Shown here piece after piece: positions 16,478-23,329 of a DNA stretch of 44,106 nt; position 1 is the first letter of the stretch, and each line of letters starts with the position of its first letter. Under the pieces are notes generated by a model that saw nothing but the letters and a program-made list of their open reading frames with translations, made no database searches and had not been told where the DNA came from. Origin of the DNA: Minisyncoccota bacterium (GTDB taxonomy: Bacteria; Patescibacteriota; Minisyncoccia; Minisyncoccales; CG1-02-41-26); assembly GCA_028718965.1 (NCBI GenBank), contig JAQUKS010000004.1, positions 1-44,106 of the forward strand, given 5' to 3'. The position numbers were made by a program, and so were the translations under genes.

Positions 16478-16855
16478 ATGGCCAGGAAGTCAAAAATATT
16501 TTTCATAGTTTTCTTTTTTCTGGTATTGGCCGGCGTGGGCGTATCGTTTTGCAAATACTTCGTTCTGAAAGATTACTACATCAGGGCCGAGGTAGAATGC
16601 GACCCTCGAATGGAGAATTGCTTTATGGCCGAATGTGACCCGCTTTCAGATGATGAATGTCCGGAAAGCCCTGATGAGAGAATCAGCTATTACAAGATAG
16701 TGGAGAAAAAGGCTTACGATATTCCGTTATGCGATTCGGATTCCCCTGATTGCCAGCCTTTTACCTGCGGCCAAAGCGACAATTGCCGGGAGATTTTCTG
16801 CGACGAAACCGCCAGGCCCGAAGGCGCGTCTTGCAGCAATCCCGGGATGTTTTAA
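16478..16855 (+). CDS. Membrane-anchored Cys-rich small protein, function unknown
   Basis: This 125 aa protein has a basic start, one membrane helix (about residues 6-27) and an acidic exported part with ten cysteines in CxxxxC-like pairs (VECDPRMENC, ECDPLSDDEC, LCDSDSPDC, TCGQSDNC, FCDETARPEGASC), pI very low. Spacing suggests several disulfides or metal binding. Similar anchored Cys proteins recur in this lineage; I know no function. It has its own promoter upstream and a terminator after it, so it looks monocistronic or linked to speD only by readthrough. Confidence 0.75.
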   Translation: MARKSKIFFIVFFFLVLAGVGVSFCKYFVLKDYYIRAEVECDPRMENCFMAECDPLSDDECPESPDERISYYKIVEKKAYDIPLCDSDSPDCQPFTCGQSDNCREIFCDETARPEGASCSNPGMF

Positions 16856-16878
16856 TAATTCAACAGTCGGATTTTTCG

Positions 16879-16902
16879 GAGTGCCTTGGGCGCTCGTTTT
16901 TT
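16879..16902 (+). terminator. Terminator or attenuator just before speD
   Basis: A 7-bp stem (GAGTGCC / GGCGCTC, one G-T pair) with a 3-nt loop is followed by GTTTTTT. It ends 16 bases before the speD ATG, leaving no room for a separate promoter. speD expression would then require readthrough or an unseen start. Confidence 0.65.
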
Positions 16903-16918
16903 AAACAATTCAAACAAA

Positions 16919-17320
16919 ATGGAAAAAATTTATTGCAATTTCGGAGAGCATTTCACCCTTGACGGCTACGAAGGCGACTCCGCAAAACTTAATGACAAGC
17001 AGCTCATACTCGGGTGCCTTGATGAGCTTCCGGAGATGCTCGGTATGAAAAAGCTTGCCGAGCCGCGAGTTTATTCCGCCCCGGACAACGACCTCAAAGA
17101 CCCTGGAGGATGGAGCGGTTTCGTGGTGATAGCCGAATCCCATATCAGCATACATACTTTTCCTAAACGCGGTTTCGTAAGCATTGACGTATATACCTGC
17201 AGAAACGGAATGGACAGAGAATTCGTTTCCGGCTATTTCGTCGAAAAGTTCGGTTTGAAAGACATTGAAACCAATTTTATCAAAAGAGGCACCAAATATC
17301 CGGTCGCGGACATTTGGTAA
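16919..17320 (+). CDS. speD: S-adenosylmethionine decarboxylase proenzyme
   Basis: SpeD makes decarboxylated SAM, the aminopropyl donor for spermidine. The 133 aa sequence is of the short bacterial class 1B/SpeH type. The self-cleavage site is ESHISIHTFP, with Ser74 expected to become the pyruvoyl group; the catalytic His and Cys follow (SIHTFPKRG, VDVYTCRNG-like IDVYTCRNG). The ORF-track start at 16886 lies in the terminator; ATG 16919 (MEKIYCNFGEHF) fits. The usual Glu after HTFP is Lys here. No speE or arginine/ornithine decarboxylase gene is nearby, so the rest of the pathway is elsewhere or external. A terminator follows. Confidence 0.93.
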   Translation: MEKIYCNFGEHFTLDGYEGDSAKLNDKQLILGCLDELPEMLGMKKLAEPRVYSAPDNDLKDPGGWSGFVVIAESHISIHTFPKRGFVSIDVYTCRNGMDREFVSGYFVEKFGLKDIETNFIKRGTKYPVADIW

Positions 17321-17343
17321 AACCGGTAACAGCCGAAAAAGAT

Positions 17344-17387
17344 ACGGCTGGAGGGGAAAGCGCGCTGATTTCCCTTCAGCCGTTTTT
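17344..17387 (+). terminator. Intrinsic terminator after speD
   Basis: A long stem (ACGGCTG...AGGGGAAA paired with TTTCCCTT...CAGCCGT) around a 9-nt loop is followed by TTTTT. It ends six bases before the methyltransferase ATG (17394). A smaller CAGCCG/CGGCTG hairpin upstream could compete with it. Confidence 0.75.
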
Positions 17388-17393
17388 GAATCA

Positions 17394-17933
17394 ATGGCAA
17401 TTGACTTCAAAATTATTGTTCTATTGTTAGCTGCTTTGTTTTTGCTTATTTGGTTTTGGCCGTCAAGCTTGAGAGCGGCGATAATGTGGGCGCCTTTTAT
17501 GGCAACGCCGAAATCGGCTTTAAGAAGGGCATTGCGGGCGGCCAAGCTGGAACAAGGCGAAACCCTTTATGATTTGGGTTCAGGCACGGCCAGAGCGCTG
17601 ATAATCGGCGAAAAAGAGTTCGGGGCAAAGGGCATCGGTTTTGAAATAGGCCTGCCCATTTTCATTTCTTCCAGAATCAATCTGTTCCTGCGCCGCGCGA
17701 AATCCGTAAGAGTTTTTCGAAAAAGTTTTTTTGACGCGGATTTGAGCAAGGCCGATGTTATTTTTATGTTTCTTACTCCGAGAGCTTTCGTCGGGCTTGA
17801 AGATAAATTCGTTTCTGAAATCAGGCCGGGCTGCCGCGTAGTGACGTTTTCATCCCCTTTGAAATTCTGGCAACCGCAGGAAACGATCAGTCTGCCTGAC
17901 AGGCAGGAAAAATTGTATTTGTATAAAGCATAA
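17394..17933 (+). CDS. Membrane-anchored SAM-dependent methyltransferase, FAM173/ATPSCKMT-like
   Basis: This 179 aa protein has one N-terminal membrane helix (about 4-24), the motif MWAPFMATPKSALRRAL, SAM motif I LYDLGSGTARALI (D60 onward), an acidic motif II (GIGFEIG), and SKADVIFMFLTP then LEDKFVSEIRPGCRVVTFSSP. This order closely resembles the FAM173 family, whose mitochondrial members methylate lysines on the ANT carrier or the ATP synthase c-subunit. The substrate here is unknown; a membrane protein is plausible. The ORF-track start at 17265 would run through speD and the terminator; ATG 17394 is chosen. Family assignment is from remembered motif order, not a search. Confidence 0.78.
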   Translation: MAIDFKIIVLLLAALFLLIWFWPSSLRAAIMWAPFMATPKSALRRALRAAKLEQGETLYDLGSGTARALIIGEKEFGAKGIGFEIGLPIFISSRINLFLRRAKSVRVFRKSFFDADLSKADVIFMFLTPRAFVGLEDKFVSEIRPGCRVVTFSSPLKFWQPQETISLPDRQEKLYLYKA

Positions 17934-18003
17934 AGCCTGTTGCCAGAATCAAGGCCAAAGCGAAGATGCCGATGACGCTTAGCACAATTTCGATTTTTCA
18001 ACC

Positions 18004-18012
18004 TGTGGATAA
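18004..18012 (+). promoter_or_regulatory. DnaA-box-like 9-mer upstream of the small-RNA promoter
   Basis: TGTGGATAA again, five bases upstream of TTGACA, the same geometry as at 10502-10510. Binding is inferred only. Confidence 0.4.
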
Positions 18013-18017
18013 CTCGT

Positions 18018-18046
18018 TTGACATCTCTGACGGGTTTTTTTATTAT
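18018..18046 (+). promoter_or_regulatory. Near-consensus promoter in non-coding region
   Basis: TTGACA (18018-18023) and TATTAT (18041-18046) with a 17-bp spacer; -35 is perfect. No credible gene begins downstream before the terminator at 18151-18184. Confidence 0.6.
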
Positions 18047-18052
18047 AAATAT

Positions 18053-18184
18053 GCATACAGCACTTTCTTTCATTTTTTTCTTCAAGGGGTCATTCGCAAT
18101 TTTTTGCAATTTGACCCCTGCTTTCTTTTAGGAATGATTTTTTTGTTCTCAAACCCGTCTGTTTCACGTTAAGGCGGTTTTTTT
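18053..18184 (+). ncRNA. Candidate small RNA, unassigned
   Basis: The stretch lies between a strong promoter and an intrinsic terminator and has no sensible ORF. It contains an inverted repeat AGGGGTCA (18085-18092) / TGACCCCT (18112-18119) enclosing GCAA...TTGC. Length would be about 130 nt. It does not show the SRP, tmRNA, 6S or RNase P hallmarks I know. Evidence is architecture only. Confidence 0.3.
18151..18184 (+). terminator. Intrinsic terminator of the candidate small RNA
   Basis: The stem AAA(C)CCGTCT / AGGCGGTTT (one bulge, one G-T pair) with an 11-nt loop runs into a tract of seven T's. Confidence 0.55.
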
Positions 18185-18205
18185 GATTATTAAAATATGC
18201 GTTTA

Positions 18206-18235
18206 TTGCGGACAGGGACGCAAAAATGTTAGAAT
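18206..18235 (+). promoter_or_regulatory. Promoter of the EamA cluster
   Basis: TTGCGG (18206-18211) and TGT-TAGAAT extended -10 (TAGAAT 18230-18235), spacer 18 bp. Leader to ATG 18353 is about 110 nt. Confidence 0.5.
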
Positions 18236-18352
18236 TAAAACAGTGCAGTTATGTCTCACACCGAACAGCCGCAGCCGCCGGAACGATGGCCCCTATGGCA
18301 TCAAGGCCTGGCGGAGGGAGCTGCATGATTTAATCGGAAGACCCCACATAAC

Positions 18353-19333
18353 ATGGATTTTTTAATTCCTTTAATCGATTTTCTGCAAAACCACTGGCTG
18401 ATCCTCGCTTTTTTGGCGCCGATGTTCTGGGCTTTGGTCAACATCATTGATGTTTATTTTGTCGGCAATGTTTACAAGGACGCCCTGGACGGAACCATCA
18501 TCGCCGGCCTTTTTCAGATACTGCCATGGACAATCCTTATTTTTTTCCTGAAGGTCAATCCGGGCCGGCTTGTCAATATCAATCAAACTTTGTTTATCTC
18601 CCTGCTCGGGGGTTTTTTATTCGCGTCGTCTTTTTATTTCTATTTCAGGGCCCTGTTCAGCCACAATGACGCGGCTCTTTTGCAAATTATTTGGGGCTTG
18701 ACCATAATTGTCGTGCCTGTTCTTTCTTTTCTTTTTTGGGGCGAAAGGCTGTCTCTTTACAAATATTCAGGCATGGCCATAATACTTTCAGGGGCCACCA
18801 TGCTTTCAATGAGCAAGGGATTAAAGGCGAAAATCGAGAAAAGCTATCTTTTGATGATGTCCGGAGGAATCGTTTTTCTTTCTTTAAGCATGGTTTTTGA
18901 AAACAGGGCTTATGCTAACCTGGCGGCAAGAGGTCTTGGCAATCAGGGATTTTTAATCGGTTTTTTGTTTTTTTCCATCGGGGCCTTTTTGGCCGGAATA
19001 TTTTTTGCCATAGTGGGCAAAAGAAACCCCTGGCCGCTGATCAAAAAATATCTGAAAATACTTTTATTGCTGGAAGGAATTTCATTTTTGGGCAATTTTG
19101 CCTCCCAAGGCGCCATCAGCATGGCTCCGTCGGTGTCTTATGTGGCCGCTGTGGAAACATTCCTACCCGCTTTTATAGTTTTGTTCAGTCTGCTGATTTT
19201 ATTTTACTTTACGTATATCGCCAAAAAGCAAGGTCAGATCGTGAAAAAGATATATCAGGAGCAGGTCGGCGGCCTTTGGGTAAAGATCATTGCCACCATT
19301 ATTATGGCTGTCGGGGTTTACATAATCAGTTAA
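18353..19333 (+). CDS. EamA/DMT-superfamily transporter
   Basis: This 326 aa protein has about ten hydrophobic helices in two EamA-like halves. Half 1 ends with FYFRALFSHNDAALLQIIWGL and PVLSFLFWGERLSLYKYSGMAIILSGA, the typical EamA end. Half 2 has ISMAPSVSYVAAVETFLPAFIVLFSLL. The family exports or imports amino acids, nucleotide sugars or other small metabolites across the cytoplasmic membrane; the substrate cannot be read from sequence. The next gene, an ATP-grasp ligase, starts four bases after its stop, which suggests transporter and enzyme act on related molecules. Confidence 0.85.
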   Translation: MDFLIPLIDFLQNHWLILAFLAPMFWALVNIIDVYFVGNVYKDALDGTIIAGLFQILPWTILIFFLKVNPGRLVNINQTLFISLLGGFLFASSFYFYFRALFSHNDAALLQIIWGLTIIVVPVLSFLFWGERLSLYKYSGMAIILSGATMLSMSKGLKAKIEKSYLLMMSGGIVFLSLSMVFENRAYANLAARGLGNQGFLIGFLFFSIGAFLAGIFFAIVGKRNPWPLIKKYLKILLLLEGISFLGNFASQGAISMAPSVSYVAAVETFLPAFIVLFSLLILFYFTYIAKKQGQIVKKIYQEQVGGLWVKIIATIIMAVGVYIIS

Positions 19334-19337
19334 ATTT

Positions 19338-20636
19338 ATGAGGGTATTATTTATTTCAGGAGAACTCATCGCCGGAGACATAGCATACCGGCTGAAGCAG
19401 GAGGGCTGCGAAGTAAAGCTATACATAGAAGATAAAAGCAGAAAGGACTGTCTCGAAGGCATGGTAGAAAAAACAGATGATTGGAAAAAGGAACTTGAAT
19501 GGGTTGGCAAGGACGGGCTTATTGTTTTTGACGATGTTGGCTATGGAAAAATTCAGGATGATTTGAGAAAAGACGGCTATAATGTGTTTGGGGGTTGCGA
19601 AGAAGGCGACAGACTGGAAAAAGACAGGGAGTTTGGAGAGAAAATTTTCCGTGACTACGGCATAAAGACGCTCGACACTTTTAATTTTGACAGTATCAAA
19701 TCAGCGGTGAGCTATATTAAAAGCCATAAGGGCGCGTGGGTTGTGAAACAAAACGGTCATGAAAGCGCGTTCAATTATGTCGGGATGATGGACGATGGAA
19801 GTGATTCGATAAGTATGCTTGAAAGTTATGACAAGCATTTAGGGGAGGATATGCTGATAAGCTTGCAAAAAAAGGTTTATGGCATAGAAATAGGAGTGGC
19901 CAGATACTTTAACGGTAAGGACTGGGTTGGTCCGGTTGAGATCAATATTGAGCACAAGGCGCTATTTAACGGCGGCATCGGCCCTCAAACTGGCGAAATG
20001 GGCACCATAATTTGGTATGAAAATAATGAGGAAAACAGGCTTTTTCAGGCAACCCTGGCAAAATTGAAGCCGTTTTTGGAGAAAATAAATTTTAAAGGAG
20101 ACATCGATATAAACTGCATCGTCAACAGGAAGGACTTTTATCCCCTTGAAGCCACGGCCCGGCTTGGCTGTCCTTCGGCGCATTTACAGGCGGAGATACA
20201 TTCTTCGCCGTGGAAAGATTTTTTAATGGCCGTGGCTAAGGGTGATAAATACAATCTGAAGTATAAAAAGGGCCATGGAATCGTCGTGTCGGTTTCTATT
20301 CCGCCGTTTCCCTATAAGGCGATTTCCGATAAGTTTTATTCGAAAGACGCCAAGATTTTATTTAAAAAGAAGCTTTCAGACAAAGAACGGCGCAGGATTC
20401 ATTTTGAAGAGGTTTCGTTAAAAGAGGAGGGCGGCAAGAAACATTATTTTATCGCGGGAAACAACGGATATATCATTTACATCACCGGCTTCGGGAATAC
20501 CGTCCAAAAAGCGAGAAAGCAGGCTTATGAGCTAATCGATGAAATAGTCATTCCGAAAATGTTTTACCGAACAGACATTGGCGCAGGATTCTTGCAAGCC
20601 GACGAAGAATTGCTAAAAAAATGGGGGTGGATATGA
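19338..20636 (+). CDS. ATP-grasp ligase related to PurD (GARS-like)
   Basis: This 432 aa protein is organised like phosphoribosylamine-glycine ligase: a Rossmann-like N-domain (MRVLFISGELIAGDIAYRL), an ATP-grasp core with AWVVKQNGHESA, a glycine-rich GGIGPQTGEMGT stretch (PurD: GPNTGGMGA), the metal-binding end DFYPLEATARLGCP (PurD: FNxRFGDPE) and a C-terminal beta domain. Key differences from PurD (Cys-Pro for Asp-Pro, divergent loop) and the absence of other purine genes argue for another carboxylate-amine ligation. Its stop overlaps the next start as ATGA. No pathway can be named; it is probably part of a unit with the EamA transporter and YkgJ-type protein. Confidence 0.75.
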   Translation: MRVLFISGELIAGDIAYRLKQEGCEVKLYIEDKSRKDCLEGMVEKTDDWKKELEWVGKDGLIVFDDVGYGKIQDDLRKDGYNVFGGCEEGDRLEKDREFGEKIFRDYGIKTLDTFNFDSIKSAVSYIKSHKGAWVVKQNGHESAFNYVGMMDDGSDSISMLESYDKHLGEDMLISLQKKVYGIEIGVARYFNGKDWVGPVEINIEHKALFNGGIGPQTGEMGTIIWYENNEENRLFQATLAKLKPFLEKINFKGDIDINCIVNRKDFYPLEATARLGCPSAHLQAEIHSSPWKDFLMAVAKGDKYNLKYKKGHGIVVSVSIPPFPYKAISDKFYSKDAKILFKKKLSDKERRRIHFEEVSLKEEGGKKHYFIAGNNGYIIYITGFGNTVQKARKQAYELIDEIVIPKMFYRTDIGAGFLQADEELLKKWGWI

Positions 20637-21142
20637 AGAATGTCACTACTACAAAAAAATGCGCAGATTGCGGGCTATGCTGCTATTTCACTAAGGAACA
20701 AACTTGTCTTGCTCCATATTTTTCAAAACGCGAGGCAAGATTAGTTGATAAAAAGAAACTGAAAAAAGCTTCTGGCAATCTTTTTCAGGCAAAAGTAGTA
20801 AAATCAATAAAAAAAGAAGGGTTCTTCGTGTGTTTGTTCTTAGATGAAGCAAAATATAAATGTTCAATTTACAAAAAGAGGCCCATTGATTGCGTCACCT
20901 GGCCATTTATTGTAGGATGGGACAAAGGGAAGAAAGATTTGTATTTATGGATTGCCGACGGTTCGTTTTGTCCTGCGGTAAAGAATGTCAACGAGATAAA
21001 GAGGTCTAGCATTGTGGACGAAGTTATAAACTATTTAAAAACGAAAAATTTTTTTAAAGAGGTGAAAAACGGCGAAAGATATTTATGGCCGTATGAAAGT
21101 TATCAAGTAAAAATAAAAAGAATAACAGAACTAATATCGTAA
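20633..21142 (+). CDS. YkgJ/UPF0153-type Cys-cluster protein
   Basis: The protein has 169 residues from ATG 20633, which overlaps the ligase stop as ATGA; the ORF-track start 20621 is four codons longer. It shows the metal-binding pattern CADCGLCCYF near the N-terminus, CLAPYFSKREA, then CLFLDEAKYKCSIYKKRPIDCVTWPF, giving the eight or so cysteines of the YkgJ (CxxCxxCC) family, predicted to bind zinc or an iron-sulfur cluster. Function of the family is unclear; some members act with flagellin lysine methylation. Base composition is A/T-richer than the neighbours. The histidine kinase begins three bases after its stop. Confidence 0.82.
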   Translation: MKNVTTTKKCADCGLCCYFTKEQTCLAPYFSKREARLVDKKKLKKASGNLFQAKVVKSIKKEGFFVCLFLDEAKYKCSIYKKRPIDCVTWPFIVGWDKGKKDLYLWIADGSFCPAVKNVNEIKRSSIVDEVINYLKTKNFFKEVKNGERYLWPYESYQVKIKRITELIS

Positions 21143-21145
21143 TTT

Positions 21146-22852
21146 ATGTTTTGTACTGATATCCCAAATCCTGTATTCTTCATATTCTCAAATTCAGTTC
21201 CCCATCTTTTATATTTTTCTCATATACCCAGTGCGATTATAGCGTTAATTCTGGGTTTTTTTATTTTCAATAAAAATAGAAGTGGCAGCCGCATTGTCGG
21301 AGGATTATTATTGTTTGTATCAATAACTTTTTTCGTTTGGATTATATTTGATTTGATTTTGTGGACTAATAATAGCAGCAATTTGATTATTTTCATTTGG
21401 TCCGCAATAAACCTGTTGGAAATGTTTATTTCGGCTTCCACCCTGTACTTCTCTTACGTTTTTTTAGAAAAAAGGGATATTTCTTTCAAAATAAAATTAT
21501 TCGTCGGAATATTATTTTTGATATACGTAGCTTTTATACCGACAAGTTTTAATCTGGTAAAATTTACCCTGAACGATTGCGGTGTAGAACAGGGCCTGCT
21601 GTTTTATTACTTTTACTTTCTTGAGATATTGTTTTCTTCGTGGCTGGCGATTTATTTAATCAAAAAGATTATAACTTCAAAGAAAGGCGAAAGGGCAATG
21701 ACGACCTATTTTTCCATTGGAGCCATTGGTTTTTTGGCGTCGTTTTCCGGGGCGAATGTAGTGGCGAGTATAACCGAAAGATGGGAAATATTGCAGTATG
21801 GGCTGTTCGGCATGCCATTTTTTATGGCGTTTTTGGTTTATTTGATAGTAAGGTATAAGGCCTTTAACATCAAACTTCTCGGCGCTGAGGCTTTGATTGT
21901 GGCGATGATTGTGCTGACGGGTTCGCAGTTCTTTTTTATCCAAAATCCAACCAACAGAGTTTTGACAACCATTACTTTTGTATTGATTACATTTTTCGGT
22001 TGGCTGCTGGTAAAAAGCGTTGCCAGGGAGATTAAGCAGAAAGAAGAGATCGATAGATACGCCGAGGAGTTGGGCCAGGCCAAAGAAAAACTGGAGGCGT
22101 CCTACAGGGTCGAGAAACAGGCCAAGGAAGAGCTTGAGCGCATCGGCGAGGCCAAGAGCCAGTTTATAATGGCTACCCAGCACCACTTGCGGACTCCTCT
22201 CACCGCGTTAAAAGGTTATCTCTCGATGGCCATTGAGGGCGATTTCGGAAGAGTGAACAAAATATTAAAAGAAAAATTGGGGTTTTGCTTCGAATCGACC
22301 AATCGGCTGATTAAGCTGGTAAACGAATTTTTGGATATTTCCAAGCTTCAACTGGGCAGGGATATTTTGGAGGTTAAAGAGGCCTCAATAACCGAGATAT
22401 TGCAGGATGTCATTGCCGAGGTGAAGCCCGAGGCCGACAAAAAAAGCATTTACTTAACCTTAGGCCTGCCCCCGGGCAGCGTTGCCCCGGCTATGGCCGA
22501 CCCGATTAAAATTAGGGAGGCTCTCTATAATCTGATTGACAACGCGGTTAAATATACCGAAAAAGGCGGGGTAAGGGTTAGTCTGGAGGCGGGCAAGGGA
22601 GAAGCCGGCAAAAATACTTTGCTCATTACCGTGGTTGATACCGGCATCGGCATGAGTAAGCAGGAGGTGGCTGATGTCTTCGGCCGGCAGTTCGAGAGGG
22701 GCAAAGAGGCCAAGAAGGTCTATGCTCTGGGAAGAGGCATCGGGCTCTATATAGCTGCCAGCATCATCAAAGCGCATAAGGGCAGAATCTGGGCCGAATC
22801 GCTCGGCCAGGGCAAGGGCAGCTCGTTTTTTGTGGAGCTGGTTGCAAAGTAA
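21146..22852 (+). CDS. Multi-pass membrane sensor histidine kinase
   Basis: This 568 aa protein has about eight to nine membrane helices in residues 20-295, with an N-terminal region resembling 7TM-type sensor modules, then a coiled coil (EEIDRYAEELGQAKEKLEASY). The kinase core follows: H box FIMATQHHLRTPLTALKGY (His about 344-345), N box LYNLIDNAVKYT, G1 VVDTGIGMSK and G2 GRGIGLYIAASII. No extracellular ligand domain is seen, so it probably senses through the membrane region. The 5' part is A/T-rich while the kinase core has the window's usual composition, which hints at a mosaic origin. Its receiver partner follows 29 bases later. Confidence 0.93.
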   Translation: MFCTDIPNPVFFIFSNSVPHLLYFSHIPSAIIALILGFFIFNKNRSGSRIVGGLLLFVSITFFVWIIFDLILWTNNSSNLIIFIWSAINLLEMFISASTLYFSYVFLEKRDISFKIKLFVGILFLIYVAFIPTSFNLVKFTLNDCGVEQGLLFYYFYFLEILFSSWLAIYLIKKIITSKKGERAMTTYFSIGAIGFLASFSGANVVASITERWEILQYGLFGMPFFMAFLVYLIVRYKAFNIKLLGAEALIVAMIVLTGSQFFFIQNPTNRVLTTITFVLITFFGWLLVKSVAREIKQKEEIDRYAEELGQAKEKLEASYRVEKQAKEELERIGEAKSQFIMATQHHLRTPLTALKGYLSMAIEGDFGRVNKILKEKLGFCFESTNRLIKLVNEFLDISKLQLGRDILEVKEASITEILQDVIAEVKPEADKKSIYLTLGLPPGSVAPAMADPIKIREALYNLIDNAVKYTEKGGVRVSLEAGKGEAGKNTLLITVVDTGIGMSKQEVADVFGRQFERGKEAKKVYALGRGIGLYIAASIIKAHKGRIWAESLGQGKGSSFFVELVAK

Positions 22853-22881
22853 ATGAAAGGTCGGAATTTTCAAAAAACAAT

Positions 22882-23268
22882 ATGGCTCGTAAAATTCTGT
22901 TAATTGAGGACGAACCGCAATTGATCGACATTTATACTTCGGTCTTGAAAAAGGCCGGTTTTTCCGTGGGAACGCTGAAATACGGGGAGGACGCCAAAAA
23001 ACGCCTGGCGGCCATGCGCGAGGGCGCAGCCAAGCCCGATATGATGCTGATTGACTTGATCTTGCCTGATATGAACGGCATTGAGGTCTTGGAAGAGGCC
23101 AAAAAGTATTCCCAAACAAGCGATATTCCCTGTTTTATTTCAACCAATTATTCCGATGGCAATCTTGAGAGAAGATGCTTGGAGCTTAAAGCGGAAAAGT
23201 TTATTTTAAAAACCAACTACACGCCCGGAGAACTAGCCGAGTTGATTAAAAAACGTTTGGACGGTTGA
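22882..23268 (+). CDS. Single-domain response regulator partnered with the kinase
   Basis: This 128 aa lone receiver has IEDEPQL (acidic pair), phospho-Asp D58 in MLIDLILPDM, Ser/Thr in CFISTNYSD and Lys in FILKTNYTP. It resembles the receiver beside pilT in its C-terminal end (KTNYTPGELAELIKKRL versus KANFTPSEVVEEIKKVI), so the two may be paralogues that share an interaction surface. With no DNA-binding domain, output must be through protein contact. It directly follows the kinase gene and is very likely its phospho-acceptor. Confidence 0.92.
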   Translation: MARKILLIEDEPQLIDIYTSVLKKAGFSVGTLKYGEDAKKRLAAMREGAAKPDMMLIDLILPDMNGIEVLEEAKKYSQTSDIPCFISTNYSDGNLERRCLELKAEKFILKTNYTPGELAELIKKRLDG

Positions 23269-23329
23269 TCGTTAGGTTTTCGCATATTTTCACGCAGAAC
23301 AGCCTTACTAACCGAATTTTGTTTTGGCT

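Larger units (their letters stand above)
17934..18352. other. 419-base region without a supported protein gene
   Basis: It holds a DnaA-box-like 9-mer, a promoter of near-consensus quality, a hairpin-rich stretch and a terminator (possible small RNA), then a second promoter and a roughly 110-nt leader before the EamA gene. That leader contains a 25-codon mini-ORF (18251-18328) and GC-rich complementary segments (CCGCC / GGCGG, GCAG / CTGC). I could not match it to a known riboswitch. Confidence 0.6.

Noticed and set aside
17887-17985. 33-codon minus-strand ORF with a membrane helix (LSVIGIFALALILATGF)
   Set aside because: It would need a GTG start immediately after a stop, has no promoter or ribosome site, and overlaps the methyltransferase 3' end. 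Hydrophobicity alone is not enough.
18251-18328. 25-codon ORF in the EamA leader as a small protein gene
   Set aside because: Composition (Pro/Trp-rich) and lack of ribosome site give no support; it is mentioned only as a possible leader peptide.
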